From Plectosphaerella cucumerina (taxonomy: Eukaryota > Ascomycota > Sordariomycetes > Glomerellales > Plectosphaerellaceae), in NCBI GenBank assembly GCA_020746995.1, contig JAGPXD010000001.1, positions 992,001 through 1,056,000 on the forward strand: a stretch of DNA of 64,000 nucleotides, read 5' to 3'. The position numbers and the translations under genes were made by a program. The notes beneath the pieces were generated by a model. That model ran no database searches, had not been told where the DNA came from, and was given only the letters and a program-made list of their open reading frames with translations. This document shows positions 12,334-23,897 of the stretch, in pieces. Numbering within the stretch: position 1 is the stretch's first letter; each line of letters starts with the position of its first letter.

Positions 12334-12963
12334 ATTGCCGGTATTTTCAGCCCACGGGCGTCGTTGACCGTCCTATGTGTGGTTTTTCGTGTCGGCTCTT
12401 GCCTTCGCTTCGTCGAGAGGGTGGCTTCGTTTGCCGCCCGGTCGGTCGTGATCGTCGCGTCGTTCGCGGCGAAAATTCGTAATCGCCGTGTGCTGCGTTC
12501 TTCGGATGCAATTGCAACAACGCCCGTGCCTTCGTTCGTCGTGGTCGTCGTTGGTGATGCAGGATGCAACAAGTTCGGTTTTCGTGGTGGGGTAAAAATT
12601 TGGCGGGGGCGGAGTTTGCCGTCCACACTTTTTGGCAGCAGCTTCGAGTCGGTGACACCTTCCCCGTGATGTCACTGGTGTCAAGCCCCACCGCCTTTCA
12701 CATTGTTCGTCCTCGACGAGCAGCAACTTCACCAACACATCACCGCGAACCAAGTACATCAACGTCTTACTCATTCCTGGCGTGATCGCTACTCTACGAA
12801 GCATTCGTGTGTTCTACTAGCAGCTGTGTTGTAGCATGCAGTTGCAGCGCAGTGCGGTGCCCCCGGCCATCAGCCCACTGCCAGATGCCTGGGCGGAGAA
12901 ACTTCCTCCCTCCGTTCAAAACAAAGTAAACATCTCCGCAGCCCCGGAGTCGTCGTTCGGTCA
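12334..12963. other. Intergenic: RBG1 promoter and 3' flank of the Hos4-like gene
   Basis: This is 630 bases between the RBG1 start codon and the stop codon of the next minus-strand gene. It must contain the RBG1 promoter and 5' UTR and the upstream gene's 3' UTR. I see no motif worth naming. Confidence 0.55.
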
Positions 12964-15900
12964 TTAATGCGCGCCGTTGGCCACCTCAGAGGCGTTGCTC
13001 ACGCCGTCAACGTGGTTCGGCGGCGGGGTCGTCGCCATGGCTGTCTCCGGTACAGCCTCTTCATGGCTCATGGGCGGCGATGGATGGACGCCGTTGGGGA
13101 GAGACGGGCTCTTCTGGTGACGGCAGTTCTGGAGAAGGTGCTCCAGGCCCTGCTCTCTGCAAATACGGGCGTAGTCCGCGTCGTCGGGGTACACCTGCTG
13201 TAGCCCGCGTCTGGGTACCCTCTTCTCAGGGAAGGGCGTCTTGCTGGTTTGCGCCGGCCGCGCGTTGTTCTCGCGAATCAGAACTCCGTTGCGGTAGAAT
13301 TTGCCACCCGGCGCGAATCCAAGGTACCGCGCGCTGTCTGGGTCCGACTTCCAGTGACCCGGTGCCTTCATGCGGTCAGCGTCCTGAGGCTGCGGGACCT
13401 CTCTGTACGCGACGATCAACTCGACGTCCCGGAGGTGAGGGAATGACGGGATGATGTATAAAAGTTCGGACACCTAGGCGGCATGTTAGCAAACAGATGA
13501 TGCAAACTCGAATGGAGCAGGTACGTACCTTGACGAAGAACATGTCCGTCTGCAGGTAGAGGGCATTGGCCTCGAGGCGGAGTCGTTGGGGAGTCTGGGG
13601 ATGCAGCCTGTGTGGGTTCTCGCCTCCGAAGTAATCAGGGAGCTCGGCGCCCATGTCGACAAAGCTGTTGGAAGTGAGGGCGTAACGATCGGCCTCCATC
13701 ATCCAGATGCTCTTCTTGGCCAACTCAGGGGCCGGGACGCGTTCCCAGGCAGTGAAGCCGGCGAGGTCGAGATCTTTGAGTCCGAGGAGCAGGGCCACGT
13801 TGTGGTTTGACACCCATTGCTCCCGACCTTCAGGCGTGCCGAGAGTTTCAGGCCGGATCGTGTCGTACCGCACACCTTGGATGTAGGCGAACTTGCGTGC
13901 GATCTCCGGGCGTTGCGGGTTGGCGCAGCCATCGAGCCAGCGGAGGAGGGGTGGCAGCTTGGCAAGTCGCTGTCGGCGCTCCTCCTCACGCGCAAGACGC
14001 ACTTCGACCTCGTGTGCGGCGCGTTTGCGCTCGGCTTCCTCCCGCTTCTGGCGTTCGCGAAGCTCGCGCTCCTTGCGCTCATTCTCTTCGCGTTGGCGTC
14101 GGGCCTCCTCGCGCTGACGACGAGCCTCTTCAGCCGCCTCGTGTTCGAGTTGTTCCTTGCGCAGCCGCTCCTCTTCGTCGCGCAGCTTCTGGGCAGCCTC
14201 TTCCTCCTCTTTGCGCTTACGCTCGGCCTCGAGCCTCGCCTTCTCGTCCTCCTCCCGCTTCCGAGTCTCCGCTTCCTCGCGAGCGCGCTGTGCCTCTTCC
14301 TCGGCTTTCTTGGCCTCCTCGGCCCGCCTGACCTCCTCGGCTCGCTTAGCTTCCTCGAAGCGCTTGGCTTCTTCGACCCGCTTGGCTTCCTCCAGGCGTT
14401 TGGCTTCCTCGGCCTCCCGCTTCAGACGTGCCTCTTCGGCAGCGCGCTTCTGCTCTTCCTCTTCCTTCCGCTTGCGCTCGTCTTCTTCGCGGCGACGTGC
14501 CTCTTGCTCCTCTGCCTCGCGCTGTCGCTTGTCGGCTTCCTTCTGCTTGGCGGCCTCCTCGGCTTTCCGCTCCTCGGCCAGTCGTTTCTTGCGTTCATCG
14601 TCGGCCTTCTTGCGGCGCTCATCACCTTCGCTCTCGCGTCGCTTCTTGGCTTCGTCGTGGGAAGGCGCATCTGCCATCTCTACGTCAACCTCTTCGGACT
14701 TGACGTGGATGCTCGACTTGTCGATGGAAGAAGCCTTCGCTGCTGGCTTGGACTGGGCATCTTGGTCGAGAGGGGTCTTCGCCTTGCGGCCGTCGTCGTC
14801 TTTGCTGGCAGACTTGGTTTTGTGAGAGCCTTCGCGATCGCGAGGATGCTTTTGTGCTTCGGTCGACTTGATGCGGCGCTCCTTGCCGTCACTGTCGAGC
14901 CGGCGTCGCTTCACCGGCCCATCTGTCGAATCCTTCTCGCCGTTGCTAGAGTGCGGAGGCGTGACGCTAGATCTGTGCCGCTTGCCTGGCAGGTCGCCCG
15001 CCGGTCGCTCTCGAGATTCATCCCTCTTCAGTGCCTTCGTTCTGTCGTGATATTTCTCTGACAGGGGCTCCTTGGTCGTCTTCTCTGGCGCATCGTCCGG
15101 CTTGTATTCGCGAGGGCTAGTCGGTTCCCGCACCGAGGGCGTGTTGGATGCCATGCTAGACCGGCGATTTTTGTCTCTCTCGCCACGCAGTTCTCCCTTC
15201 GAGACGAGCTTCCGACGTGGCTTGACGGCCTCGCCATCCGATGACAGGGCTGCAAGGTCGGACTCTGGCTTTTTCGGCTTGGCGCTTATCTTCTGCGAGG
15301 CGGCTGGAGATGGCTCTCGATCGGAAAGACCTGTCGTACTGAGGCGGTCATCCTTCTTGGGCCGGGCGTGTCCTCGCTTGGGCGAAGTCTGTTCATCGTG
15401 CTGGGAAATGGACTGCGACCGCGGCTTGTCCTTGGGGCTGGTTACGTTGCGTGTCGCAGACTTCTTCTTCCCCTCCACCTCTCGTGAGGGGCTGGCGAGG
15501 TTGCGCCTTGGTTCCCGTGGCTCTTCTTTGACCACGCTGCGAGACGATGGCCGCGCCGCATCACGGTCCTGGGCGCGGACGCGCTCTCGCTTGGGTGACT
15601 TGGTCTTTGGGTTCGAGCGGTGTGACTTCTTGTAAGCGTCGAAGGCGTCCTTGAGCATCTGCTCCTCCTCCTTCCAGTTGGTGCCCTGCTTCTGCTGGGC
15701 AATCTCATAGTAGGTCATTCCTCTAAACTTGCGAGTGGGATCGAACGACGCTTGTTCAAGGAGGAGCTGAACAACCTTAATGTTCTCCTGTCCGATGGCA
15801 GCCAGCATTGGCGTCACAGGCTCTCCCTGAAGCATAATGGGTCGTGGGTCGGGGTCGGCACTACCGAGGGCCAGGAGCAGCTGCAGGACGACATCGTGAC

Positions 15901-17713
15901 CGCCCTTAGCCGCAGCGACCATGGCCTCCGAGTCATCGCAGCCGTCTTTGACTTGGAGCACGCGCGTAACTGTCTCCTCGTCGCCCCTGGCAGCAGCAGC
16001 CCGTAGTGTCTTCTCATCGAGATTGACATAGAGATGGTGGTTTCCGATCTTCTGCGCCCTCACGTTCCCAGGCCGCCGCGCGACGAGAGCCGGGGCCGGA
16101 GACTGGCGTGGACTGTCGGCGCCATGCGACGATTTTCCGTCGTGGTGATCGGTGTGGTGGAGCTCCTCTGACGTCTTGCGTGTTCCTGCGCGCCTCTGCT
16201 TGGCCTCCATGAGCGCCGCCCGGATCTCGCTGGCGTTGTCCAGCTCTTCGTTGATGCGGTCCAGGGGCTCCTCACCCTCCAGGTTGGCCTTCCGAGGATT
16301 CACGCCGGCAGCCAGCAGCAGTTTGACAACGTCGAGGTGGCCGTTCTCCACAGCGTCCAGCAAGGGAGTGTCTTTTTGTCCGTTGACGCAGTCGACATTA
16401 CATCCTGCGTTAATGAGCAGCTCCACAATCTCCTCGAAGCCGTTGATCGCAGCGCTTTGCAACGGCGTGTTGCCCGCATAGTCGGCGAAGTCGATGTCGT
16501 TAGGTCGCTCTCCTAGTCTCTGCTTGGCAACCTCGAATTCGCCCTTGGTGCATGCGCGCGCAAGAGGCGTCTGGCCATGAGCGTCAACGTGTCTCTTGCT
16601 CGACGGTAGCTTCGCGGGAGACATGTTCATGTCGGCGGTGGCCGGCGTGGAGATGTTCCGCACCTTGGCGTGGCGGGGATTATGGTTTCCACTGGCCGAG
16701 GAGTCGTCCGAATGGTACTCTGTCGAACGCAGCGGCGCGGGCAGCCGTTTCTTCTTGTGGCTTAGGCCATTTATCGAGTTGGAAGGTAGTTGGGTAGAGA
16801 TGCTGCGCCGGTGAGCGCGTGTCGGTGGTGAGATGGAGCGCCCGTTCTTGCTGTTGTTGTCGTGGTTCCATTTGGCGGAGAGAGTCTTGGTCTCCCGGTG
16901 CGCACTCCTGGCCTCCTTGGAGCTCGACTTCTCCTTCGAGGCCGCCCAGTCTGGGCGGTCTTCGAGGCGACGGCGACGTGCAGCCTTGCGCTCCTCAGCG
17001 TGCTCATCGTCCGAGGCCGCCCTCGATGCCTTTCTCTTCAGGGACACCAGCTGGTCAGTGGACTTGGCGCGGTCTTTGTTGGAGAGCCTCGGAGACTTTT
17101 TGCGCTCTGCGTCCGATTCCGAGTCGTGGCCGGCGGTAGCAGCGTGGGTGGGACGCCGGCGGTGGTTGGGAGGTGAGGTAGGCGCCGAGCTGAGGCCACT
17201 GGAGCCGTCCTGGTTCTTGAGGGACTTTTCGGGCCTGAGGGAGTCTTTGTCGGCGCGATGCGCCTTCTTCTTGCCGTGGGTGTCACCGGTGGCCTTGGAC
17301 TTCTCGCGGTCGGGAGCGTCCTTGAAGGGCTCCGCATCACGACGCTTGCGGGGGGCGACGTGGGTATCGTCAGCATCGCTCACGTCTTCGTGCTTCACCT
17401 TGCGAATCTTGGACGGCGAGTGGCCATCCTTGCCTGGTAGCACGATGGTCTCGGCATCCGAATCGCGGCCGTCCGTGTTTTCGGTCTCTGGCGGGGCGGG
17501 GGCGGTGACGCGAGGGGCGTTGGACACCACCTTGGGGTTTTCAGCGGCCGTCGACGACGAGACGACGACGGTCGCGTCGCCGCCTTCACTCTTGGCGTCC
17601 GGGACGGATGCCTTTAGAGTCGACTTTTCGGGCTCCTCGCTAGGCTGGACAGTCGGTCGAGGGGGAGAAGCCGCGGGCTTCGCGTTGTCGGGCCCGGAAG
17701 CATTCTCATCCAT
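12964..17713 (-). CDS. HOS4: Large ankyrin-repeat / charged-helix protein, Hos4-like (Set3 histone deacetylase complex) (1564 aa)
   Basis: Exon 1 is 17713-13529 and exon 2 is 13473-12964, with intron 13474-13528 (GTACGT...CTAG). The N-terminal 380 residues are Lys/Arg/Ser/Asp-rich and disordered. Residues about 380-485 hold at least three ankyrin repeats (motifs GQTPLARAC, GNTPLQSAAINGFEEIVELL, KDTPLLDAVENGHLDVVKLLL), and a further ankyrin-like pair lies near 560-645. Residues about 1020-1240 form a long charged helix of EEAKR-type repeats. A folded C-terminal domain follows (motifs PPLLRWLDGC and VSELLYIIPSFPHLRDVELIVAYREVP). Ankyrin repeats with this tail architecture match the fungal Hos4 relatives, scaffold subunits of the Set3 complex; this is inference without a search. 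The start is the first ATG of the frame (MDENASG). Upstream sequence stays open but has no ATG. Confidence 0.75.
14305..14415 (-). repeat. In-frame 18-nt minisatellite encoding EEAKR-type repeats
   Basis: Within the Hos4-like gene the protein reads as successive six-residue units of the form A-(K/R)-(K/R)-X-E-E, with X being Leu, Val, Phe or Ala. The DNA repeats an 18-nt unit built on GGCTTCCTC (plus strand). It encodes a stretch of a predicted single alpha-helix and is a plausible site of length variation between strains. Confidence 0.65.
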
Positions 17714-18996
17714 GTCATTTATCTTGAGATGGTCGCGGGTGCTGGCACCATCCTGGCCACGGCTCGGGCACGATGCGGAGACAGCCGTGCTGCTTGATGG
17801 GCTCGGTGTTGGCGTCGTCGTGTCGTCGGCGTGGATGGTCGCCACCGATGATTGTTGTGTTCGCGAAGGGCGGGACGACACGACACCACGGCCGGACCAA
17901 ATCAGACCCAGCCCCCTGACAGACGGCGACGGAGGATGGCGACGAGGGGGGGTAAGAGGGTTGCGACGAGGTGTCGGGGGTCGAACTACCGATTCAATCA
18001 ATTAAACTGGATGCGATAATGCGCCTGCTGGGGAAATGGAGGATAGAAGGTCGGTGGGGGGACGGGAGAATGGGTGGTGTTGACTCCCGGGTCGTGGATC
18101 TCGGTGATGCTTTCGAGTGAGTGGGAGCCAGGACGAGTTTCGAGACCACCTCCCAGTCCAAGTCCCCAAGTCCTCTTCTCGGATGGAGTTCAAAGTCTGA
18201 CCGCGGTCCTTGTGATTGGCCAGGGCGAATAGCAGGGGTTGTCCTTTCCTTGGACCGCCTCCTCCTTCTCACTGAGATGACGCGGGAAGAGGAGGAAGGA
18301 GCGCCTGTCTAACCGAAACGGGCACCGAGGATATTTGGCCATCTCGGGAGAGTGGAGCGCTTGGTTGGGCTCTGTTAGTTGATTATCGTGCCTACCCCCT
18401 TTTGCTCGACCTCGCCACAGTAGGGGCGACCAGGCCTGCCGGCGCTAGTGTTCGGCACTATGCAGAATTCGAGGCACCAACCAACCCGCTAAAGCACTCA
18501 GCTCACACCTCAGCAGCTGGGCGATACGACACGAGAGGGCCACGGGTCCTTTTCCTCAAGGCAAGGCAAAGGCAGGCTGCGGACGGCGGAGACGGACGGA
18601 ACCCTGAGAGGGAAGGCAGGCCAAGGAGTCCAAGCCAAGTCCATGCATAATCATCGACAATCCGAGACTCGATTTCGGCCGACCTAGAAGAGATGGAAAG
18701 GTCCAGATGCCCTTGAGGCGCGCGTGGGAGCAAGTCGGGAGTGGCTTTGCTTGTGGGTCCACATGCCCGCGACCGGGTCCAATCGAATGCCTCTTGCGGC
18801 AAACCCTCTGAATGCGACTGCCAGTGTGTCTGCCTGGAAGGAATCCAAGGCGTTTTCAGACAAAACACCCCGATTGCTTGGTACTTCCAGCATTCCAACC
18901 CATCAGCCAGGCCCATCGAAACACCTACCCCTTCCGTTCCTTCGACCCGACCCCGCGAAGAGGGCTCGCGTGATCGTCGCCATTCTGTCCCCGACA
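17714..18996. other. Divergent promoter region between the Hos4-like and ALKBH6-like genes
   Basis: These 1283 bases separate two start codons pointing away from each other, so both promoters and 5' UTRs lie here. The 288 bases upstream of the Hos4-like ATG stay open in that frame without an ATG. No gene is seen. Confidence 0.55.
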
Positions 18997-19864
18997 ATGG
19001 CCGCCAAGCTCCCCTACACCCTCGATGACGCCAGGGTCGAGCGTCTCCCGCCCGCCGTCTACTACATCCCCGATTTCATCACCGGGGACGAGGAGCAAGC
19101 CATCCTGCACAAGGTACCGCGCAGGGCGAGAACCCCCGTCTCGCTGCAGTGAGGCTGACCGAGCTGCTGCCTGCAGATTGCGGATGCGCCCAAGCCTCGC
19201 TGGAAGCAGCTGACGCACCGCCGCCTCCAGACCTGGCCCTCCGACCTCGTCAACAACAAGCTCCTTCAGGCGCCGCTACCCTCCTGGCTCGAGGCTCCCA
19301 TCATCAGCCGCCTGCTGTCGCTCCCTCGGTCGCAGCAAGACACGAACAACGTCTTCTCCGAGAGCCCCCACAAGCGCCCGAACCATGTCCTCATCAACGA
19401 GTACCCGCCGGGTATAGGCATCATGCCTCATAAGGCGAGTCTGCACGGTAGGTGGGCTGCGTGAGGGATGTGTTTACTCATATGTGTGATTCATGCAGGA
19501 CGGCCCTGCCTACCATCCCGTGGTCTGCACGGTCAGCCTGGGCGCCAGCCTTTGCCTCAACCTCTACAAGAGCAAGGATGACGGCGCCCTGGACCCGGAG
19601 CCCATATGGAGGATCCTCCAGGAGCCGCGCAGCCTGCTCATCACGACTGAGACCCTGTATACCGACTATCTGCACGGAATTGCCGACATTGAGGAAGATG
19701 TCGACCTGTCTGCCGAGACTGTCGCCAACTGGGAGCTTCTGCGCTCCCCGGAAAGCCTCTCTGCCGGCCGCAACGTGCGGGCCACGCGGACCAGCCTGAC
19801 ATATCGCGATGTGATGCAAGTGAGCCAGCTGGGCGCCAAGTTTGGCATGTTCGGCAAGCGATGA
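18997..19864 (+). CDS. ALKBH6-type 2-oxoglutarate/Fe(II) dioxygenase (246 aa, 3 exons, one GC-AG intron)
   Basis: Exons are 18997-19113, 19177-19434 and 19499-19864. Intron 1 is GT-AG. Intron 2 (19435-19498) begins GCGAGT and ends GCAG; no GT donor nearby keeps the frame. The protein has the AlkB core: the iron motif H-K-D in MPHKDGPAYHPVV, split by intron 2 between Lys and Asp; the distal His in DYLHGI; and the 2-oxoglutarate-binding Arg in RTSLTYRDV. The N-terminal YYIPDFIT and the PHKRPNHVLINEYPPG block fit ALKBH6, which is about 240 residues in animals. The family oxidatively demethylates nucleic acids; the substrate of fungal ALKBH6 is not settled. Its stop codon is 3 nt from that of the convergent reductase gene. 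Confidence 0.92.
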
Positions 19865-19867
19865 TGC

Positions 19868-20951
19868 TCAGAAGAGAAAGGGAACGATCCTCCACTTGGG
19901 GGCGACCTTGGCACGCCCAAACTTGTCTGCGTACCACGCCTTGGTGCCGTTGGCCGTGCTCGCAAGGTTGACGAAGACGAAAAGAAGCGCCGTGCCAACC
20001 GTTCCGTTCACCCAGTGCCCTTCCGGCGCCGCTGCCACGCTGATGCCGAGGTAGATGAGGCACTCGCAGAAGTAATGGGCGCAGACGATGTTCTTGAACA
20101 GGCCCTCGCTCGGAAGGGTGTACTTTCGGAGGCCTGCCAGGTACCGGTGACACCATGCCTGCTGTGTCCAGCCGTAGAGGAAGAGCGCCACGCCCAGGAT
20201 CTGCTTGGGGGCGAGAACATTGGCCACGGCTACCGTCTCGGGAGGGCTCAGTATGGTTTCTGTACCTTGTTAGCATATGATGGCCAGACCAGAGGGTGTG
20301 TCACTCACGCGATCCCTCGATCCATACGGCCAGCCCGATACCCACGTAGAAGCACATGCCCATGATCCAGTGCACGAACCACATGTCCGACTTGCTCGGC
20401 CGCATGACGAAGTAGCACTCGTACAGCCTGCGCACGCCTTGAACGTACAACATTCCCCAGGCCAGAACTGTCTGCTCCCAGCCCATCGCCGCGGGCGTAG
20501 GTCCCGCTCCCTCGGCCATGTGCGCAAACGTCTCCCACTTGGCCAGCAGCCTCATCACAACGCCTCCGCCAAGCAGAAGTTCCAGGCCCCAGAAGACGGA
20601 GCCCGCCACGCTCACGACGTAGAAGTGGTTGAACCACGAGTGCGGGATGCGGCCATACGTCGTCACCGTCTTGAGGGCATCGTGGAACCCGCCCTGCGGC
20701 GTCTGCTTCCCCGGCTTGGCGCCGGACGCTCGCGGGCCATAGTCCAAGATCAGCCCTCGTGAGAGCCGGGGCGTCAAGTGCAGCGAGAGGATGACAATGA
20801 TGGCGAAGGTGAAGCAACCCTTGAAGATGGCCGAGGGAGGGACGGCGAGTACGGCGAGGATGATGTTGAGAACGAGCCGTGGAAAGGGTAATTCCTCGAT
20901 GAGGGCGATTATGTTGGAAAGGCGGAGAGCCTCTGTGTCGAGGACAAGCAT
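19868..20951 (-). CDS. DFG10: DFG10/SRD5A3-type polyprenol (polyprenal) reductase (344 aa, 2 exons)
   Basis: Exon 1 is 20951-20309 and exon 2 is 20259-19868, with a 49-nt intron (GTGAGT...ACAG) splitting a Gln codon. This is a polytopic membrane protein with about six hydrophobic helices. It ends in the steroid 5-alpha-reductase C-terminal domain: QAWCHRYLAGLRKY, then YFCECLIYLGI, and a C-terminal GTKAWYADKFG...PKWRIVPFLF. Family members reduce the alpha-isoprene unit in dolichol synthesis at the ER, feeding N-glycosylation. An in-frame ATG at 21182 would add 77 residues. I prefer 20951 because the hydrophobic protein begins there and the extension is low-complexity. It is convergent with the ALKBH6-like gene. 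Confidence 0.88.
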
Positions 20952-22639
20952 CGCGAGGGGGTGACGTTTCGCGGTGACGAGAGAGGGATGGGTGTTGATG
21001 TGGTCAAGGTCGTTGAGGTCCGGACATGGGGGGCGAGTTGGCCGGTGATTAACCGGGTGGTCAGGCTGGCGTGTCTGCCCAAACAATGAGACTGGACGAC
21101 ACTGGACGACATCAACATTGACTTCCCCTGTCTCCGTGTCAGTCACGGATCGGTTCGAGGAGATTTTGGACGTTGATGCCATGCTTAGAATGCGGTTTAT
21201 TATTCACATAGGTTTACTCCAAGCCAGCTATCAATCCATAATCCCTGCCGATGTCAGATGTCAGTTTGGGTTGTTCGGATTTCTATGGATTGGATATTTA
21301 AGATATCGTTGCAACATAACCCGGGCCGACCAAACATCAGCTTGAACACCTCGAAATATCTCATACAGGTAGATTTGGTTGCAGTATTCATAATTCGCTA
21401 AACATGGTCGATTTGCCCCCGTCCCTCGGCGTCTTCGCGGCTGAACAACCCTCCATAAACACCACGATCCTATCGCATCCCGTCATAGGAAACAAATACC
21501 ACCTCGGCCATTCTCAAAACGGTCCTTCGACCAAAATACCACCCAACAATCTGCCTGGCGTCAGCAGGCACCTACAAAAGCCCTCGACGTCTCCCATATA
21601 CAAGGCTGACAAGATCAGACGGAGGGCTGACTCGGCCCAACACCAGCCCCGAAGCCACAATGTCACCCACATCGCGAACGGGACTCAGACGCCGAAGGAA
21701 GACCGAAACAACATACAGCCACGATGGGCTGGAACTCGCATACTACGATATGAACAAGTCGAATTCTGGGAACGCGAATAAGCCACGGGGAGATGCATCC
21801 CAAGTTGCCAATACGAGGATCCTCACGGAGATCCCTCCTCTATGAACAAGCACATCCGATACCGACGCCGTGCGGCCGGCCGTGCGCCAAGCCCAGGCCG
21901 CATCTCTCGGCATCATCGGGGCACTCTTCAGACGGTCCTCCGCGGCCGCTCGCCGCCCCGACCTCGTATAACCAACGCACACCATCCCGTCTCTGCACGA
22001 CAAGTCACTCTAGGCCGGCCAGGCCGTTCCATAGGCATCTTGGCCTTCTCACACCAACACACATCGCACACAACCAATGCAACCCAATATCATGTGTAGG
22101 CTCAGAACGCCTTGTATGGTGTATTATCTACCCCCTACTTCGGCTGAAATCGATTCAACAATGGCATCCAAGACTCCGGAGACCGCTTTGATGCGGAGGG
22201 TCCCTTCCTTCCGAAAATGCTCCTGCCCTAGTTTGACCGCCGCCCGGGACACCGTTTCTGGTCTCGAGTCCGTCCACCATGCAAAATGGGGTATATGCGT
22301 CGTCTGCTGCGAGAAGGAGAGAGCGCGCATGCGTGCGGGAAGAAAAAAGTTTGGTGATGATACAGGCACGAAAGAAAGCGGTAAAACGCCTGACCCCCGT
22401 CCCCTCCTCACCTGGCGTATCGTGGTATGCGACCGCCGAGGTATAATAATAATCATAACATGGCACTTCGAGGTGTGCCGACGCATCTTCGGTGTAGGAT
22501 CGGGATGCTTGGTGCCTTTGTTGGTGGCCGTGTCTCGCATTCAACTACTCCTTTTCGTAGTGATGCCGACTTTCCGACCGTGGTCTCGTGACTCGTCTCA
22601 AAAATTCGATCTTGCCGGGCCGTCCGTTCCCCGGGCCGC
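20952..22639. other. Intergenic, about 1.7 kb; no gene seen
   Basis: This is the promoter and 5' UTR of the polyprenol reductase gene on one side and the 3' flank of the TPT transporter gene on the other. The part from 21180 to 21400 is AT-richer. Reading frames are short and lack motifs. Confidence 0.55.
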
Positions 22640-23897
22640 TCACTTGCGGCTCTTGCGGTCCAGCTCAACCTTGCTGTACCAGGCAGCGCCGACCATGGTG
22701 AGGATCATGCCAGTACCGTTGAACAGGTGCACCTCGACTCCAAATGCGACGATGCCCAGAAGCACCGTCAGGCACTGTTTCAGGTTACCGCAGACGGAGA
22801 TTGTCAGGGCACCGGCCACCTTGTTGGTCTGGAAAGAGGCGACGTTGAGGGCGAAGGCGAGGGTGCCGTTACCGAGGAGGGCGATGAGGGTCCAGAAAGC
22901 GAAGCCCTCGTTGGTGTTCATCTCGCGGACGCGGCTGAACTCGCCGGCGGCAAAGGCGCACAGCAGAGACTGAAGGACGGCGTAGGGCGACATGCGGAGG
23001 AGGACCTCCATGGCGGGGAGGGAAAGAGGGCCGGTCATGATACGGTTGGTGGCGACGGTCTGCGCAAGGGACGGACATGTCAGCCTTTGTCATGCGAATA
23101 CCGGAGTTCACGTGGGGGAGAGCATACCTTGACAGCGGCAGAGAGAACACCGGCAAAGGTGAGCAGGAAGCCCATGTCGGTGAAGGTGTATTCGCCAATG
23201 GTGGTGAGGGCGGCGCCGAGCATGATGGGCACCAGGGTGAGGTAGGTGATGGTATCGTAGGTGCGGGAGTAGACAACGCGATAAATGAGAACCGTGAAGA
23301 CGGGGACGGAGGTGCGAAGCACCTGGTAGAAGGGAACCGAGACCATGGCCCTGCGACTGTCAGCTATGTCTCTCGTGTGAGGGGGGGTGTCGGGGTACAC
23401 GTACAGGGACAGGTTGGACACGGCAATGTTAATGGTGAAGAGCAAGCTGAAGGCGAGCAGGACGAGGTTCTCCCGCCTGCCGAGGCGAGACATGGTGAAG
23501 TAGTTCATCTGCAGGAGGCCGTAGCAGCCGATGGTCGCGCATGATGCGTGTAGCGATGTGAGAAGCCATGGGAAGGGGAACTGGTGAGGGTCAGCAAAAG
23601 TGATCGGCAGGGGCCGGGGCGGTAGGGTGGACATACGACTCCGAGGACCAGCTTGTTGTAGAGAGTCAGGATCAGACTGAAGAAGAAGTAGGCGCTCAAC
23701 CAGGCGAACTTGACATTTGGCGAGATTGAGTATTCCACCGGCTTCTCCACCGTCTTGTCCTTCAGGTTGTTGGTGATGCCAGCGCGGGCCTCGACGTCAT
23801 ACTGGCTGGCGTCGACTCCTTTCTCGTCGCCGTCCAGCAGGCCGTCGCGCTCCTCGCTGCGACGGTCCAGGGAGGGTTCCTCCTGGTTTGACGCCAT
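22640..23897 (-). CDS. TPT / nucleotide-sugar-transporter family membrane protein (359 aa, 4 exons)
   Basis: Exons are 23897-23637, 23580-23405, 23350-23128 and 23059-22640. Introns are 54-68 nt with donors GTATGT, GTACGT and GTATGC, and all junctions keep phase. After an acidic cytosolic N-terminus of about 65 residues come roughly ten transmembrane helices. Family motifs include FFFSLILTLYNKLVLG, NLSLAMVSVPFYQVLRTSVPVFT and, near the end, NLKQCLTVLLGIVAFG with GAAWYSKVELDRK. This is the drug/metabolite superfamily branch that contains triose-phosphate and GDP-mannose/UDP-sugar Golgi transporters; sequence alone does not give the substrate. The final Lys/Arg-rich tail could be a retrieval signal. 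Confidence 0.88.

Noticed and set aside
13807..15061. Long plus-strand frames (174 and 414 codons) opposite the Hos4-like gene
   Set aside because: They are Leu/Ala- and Ser/Arg-rich shadows of the Lys/Glu/Ala repeat region on the minus strand.
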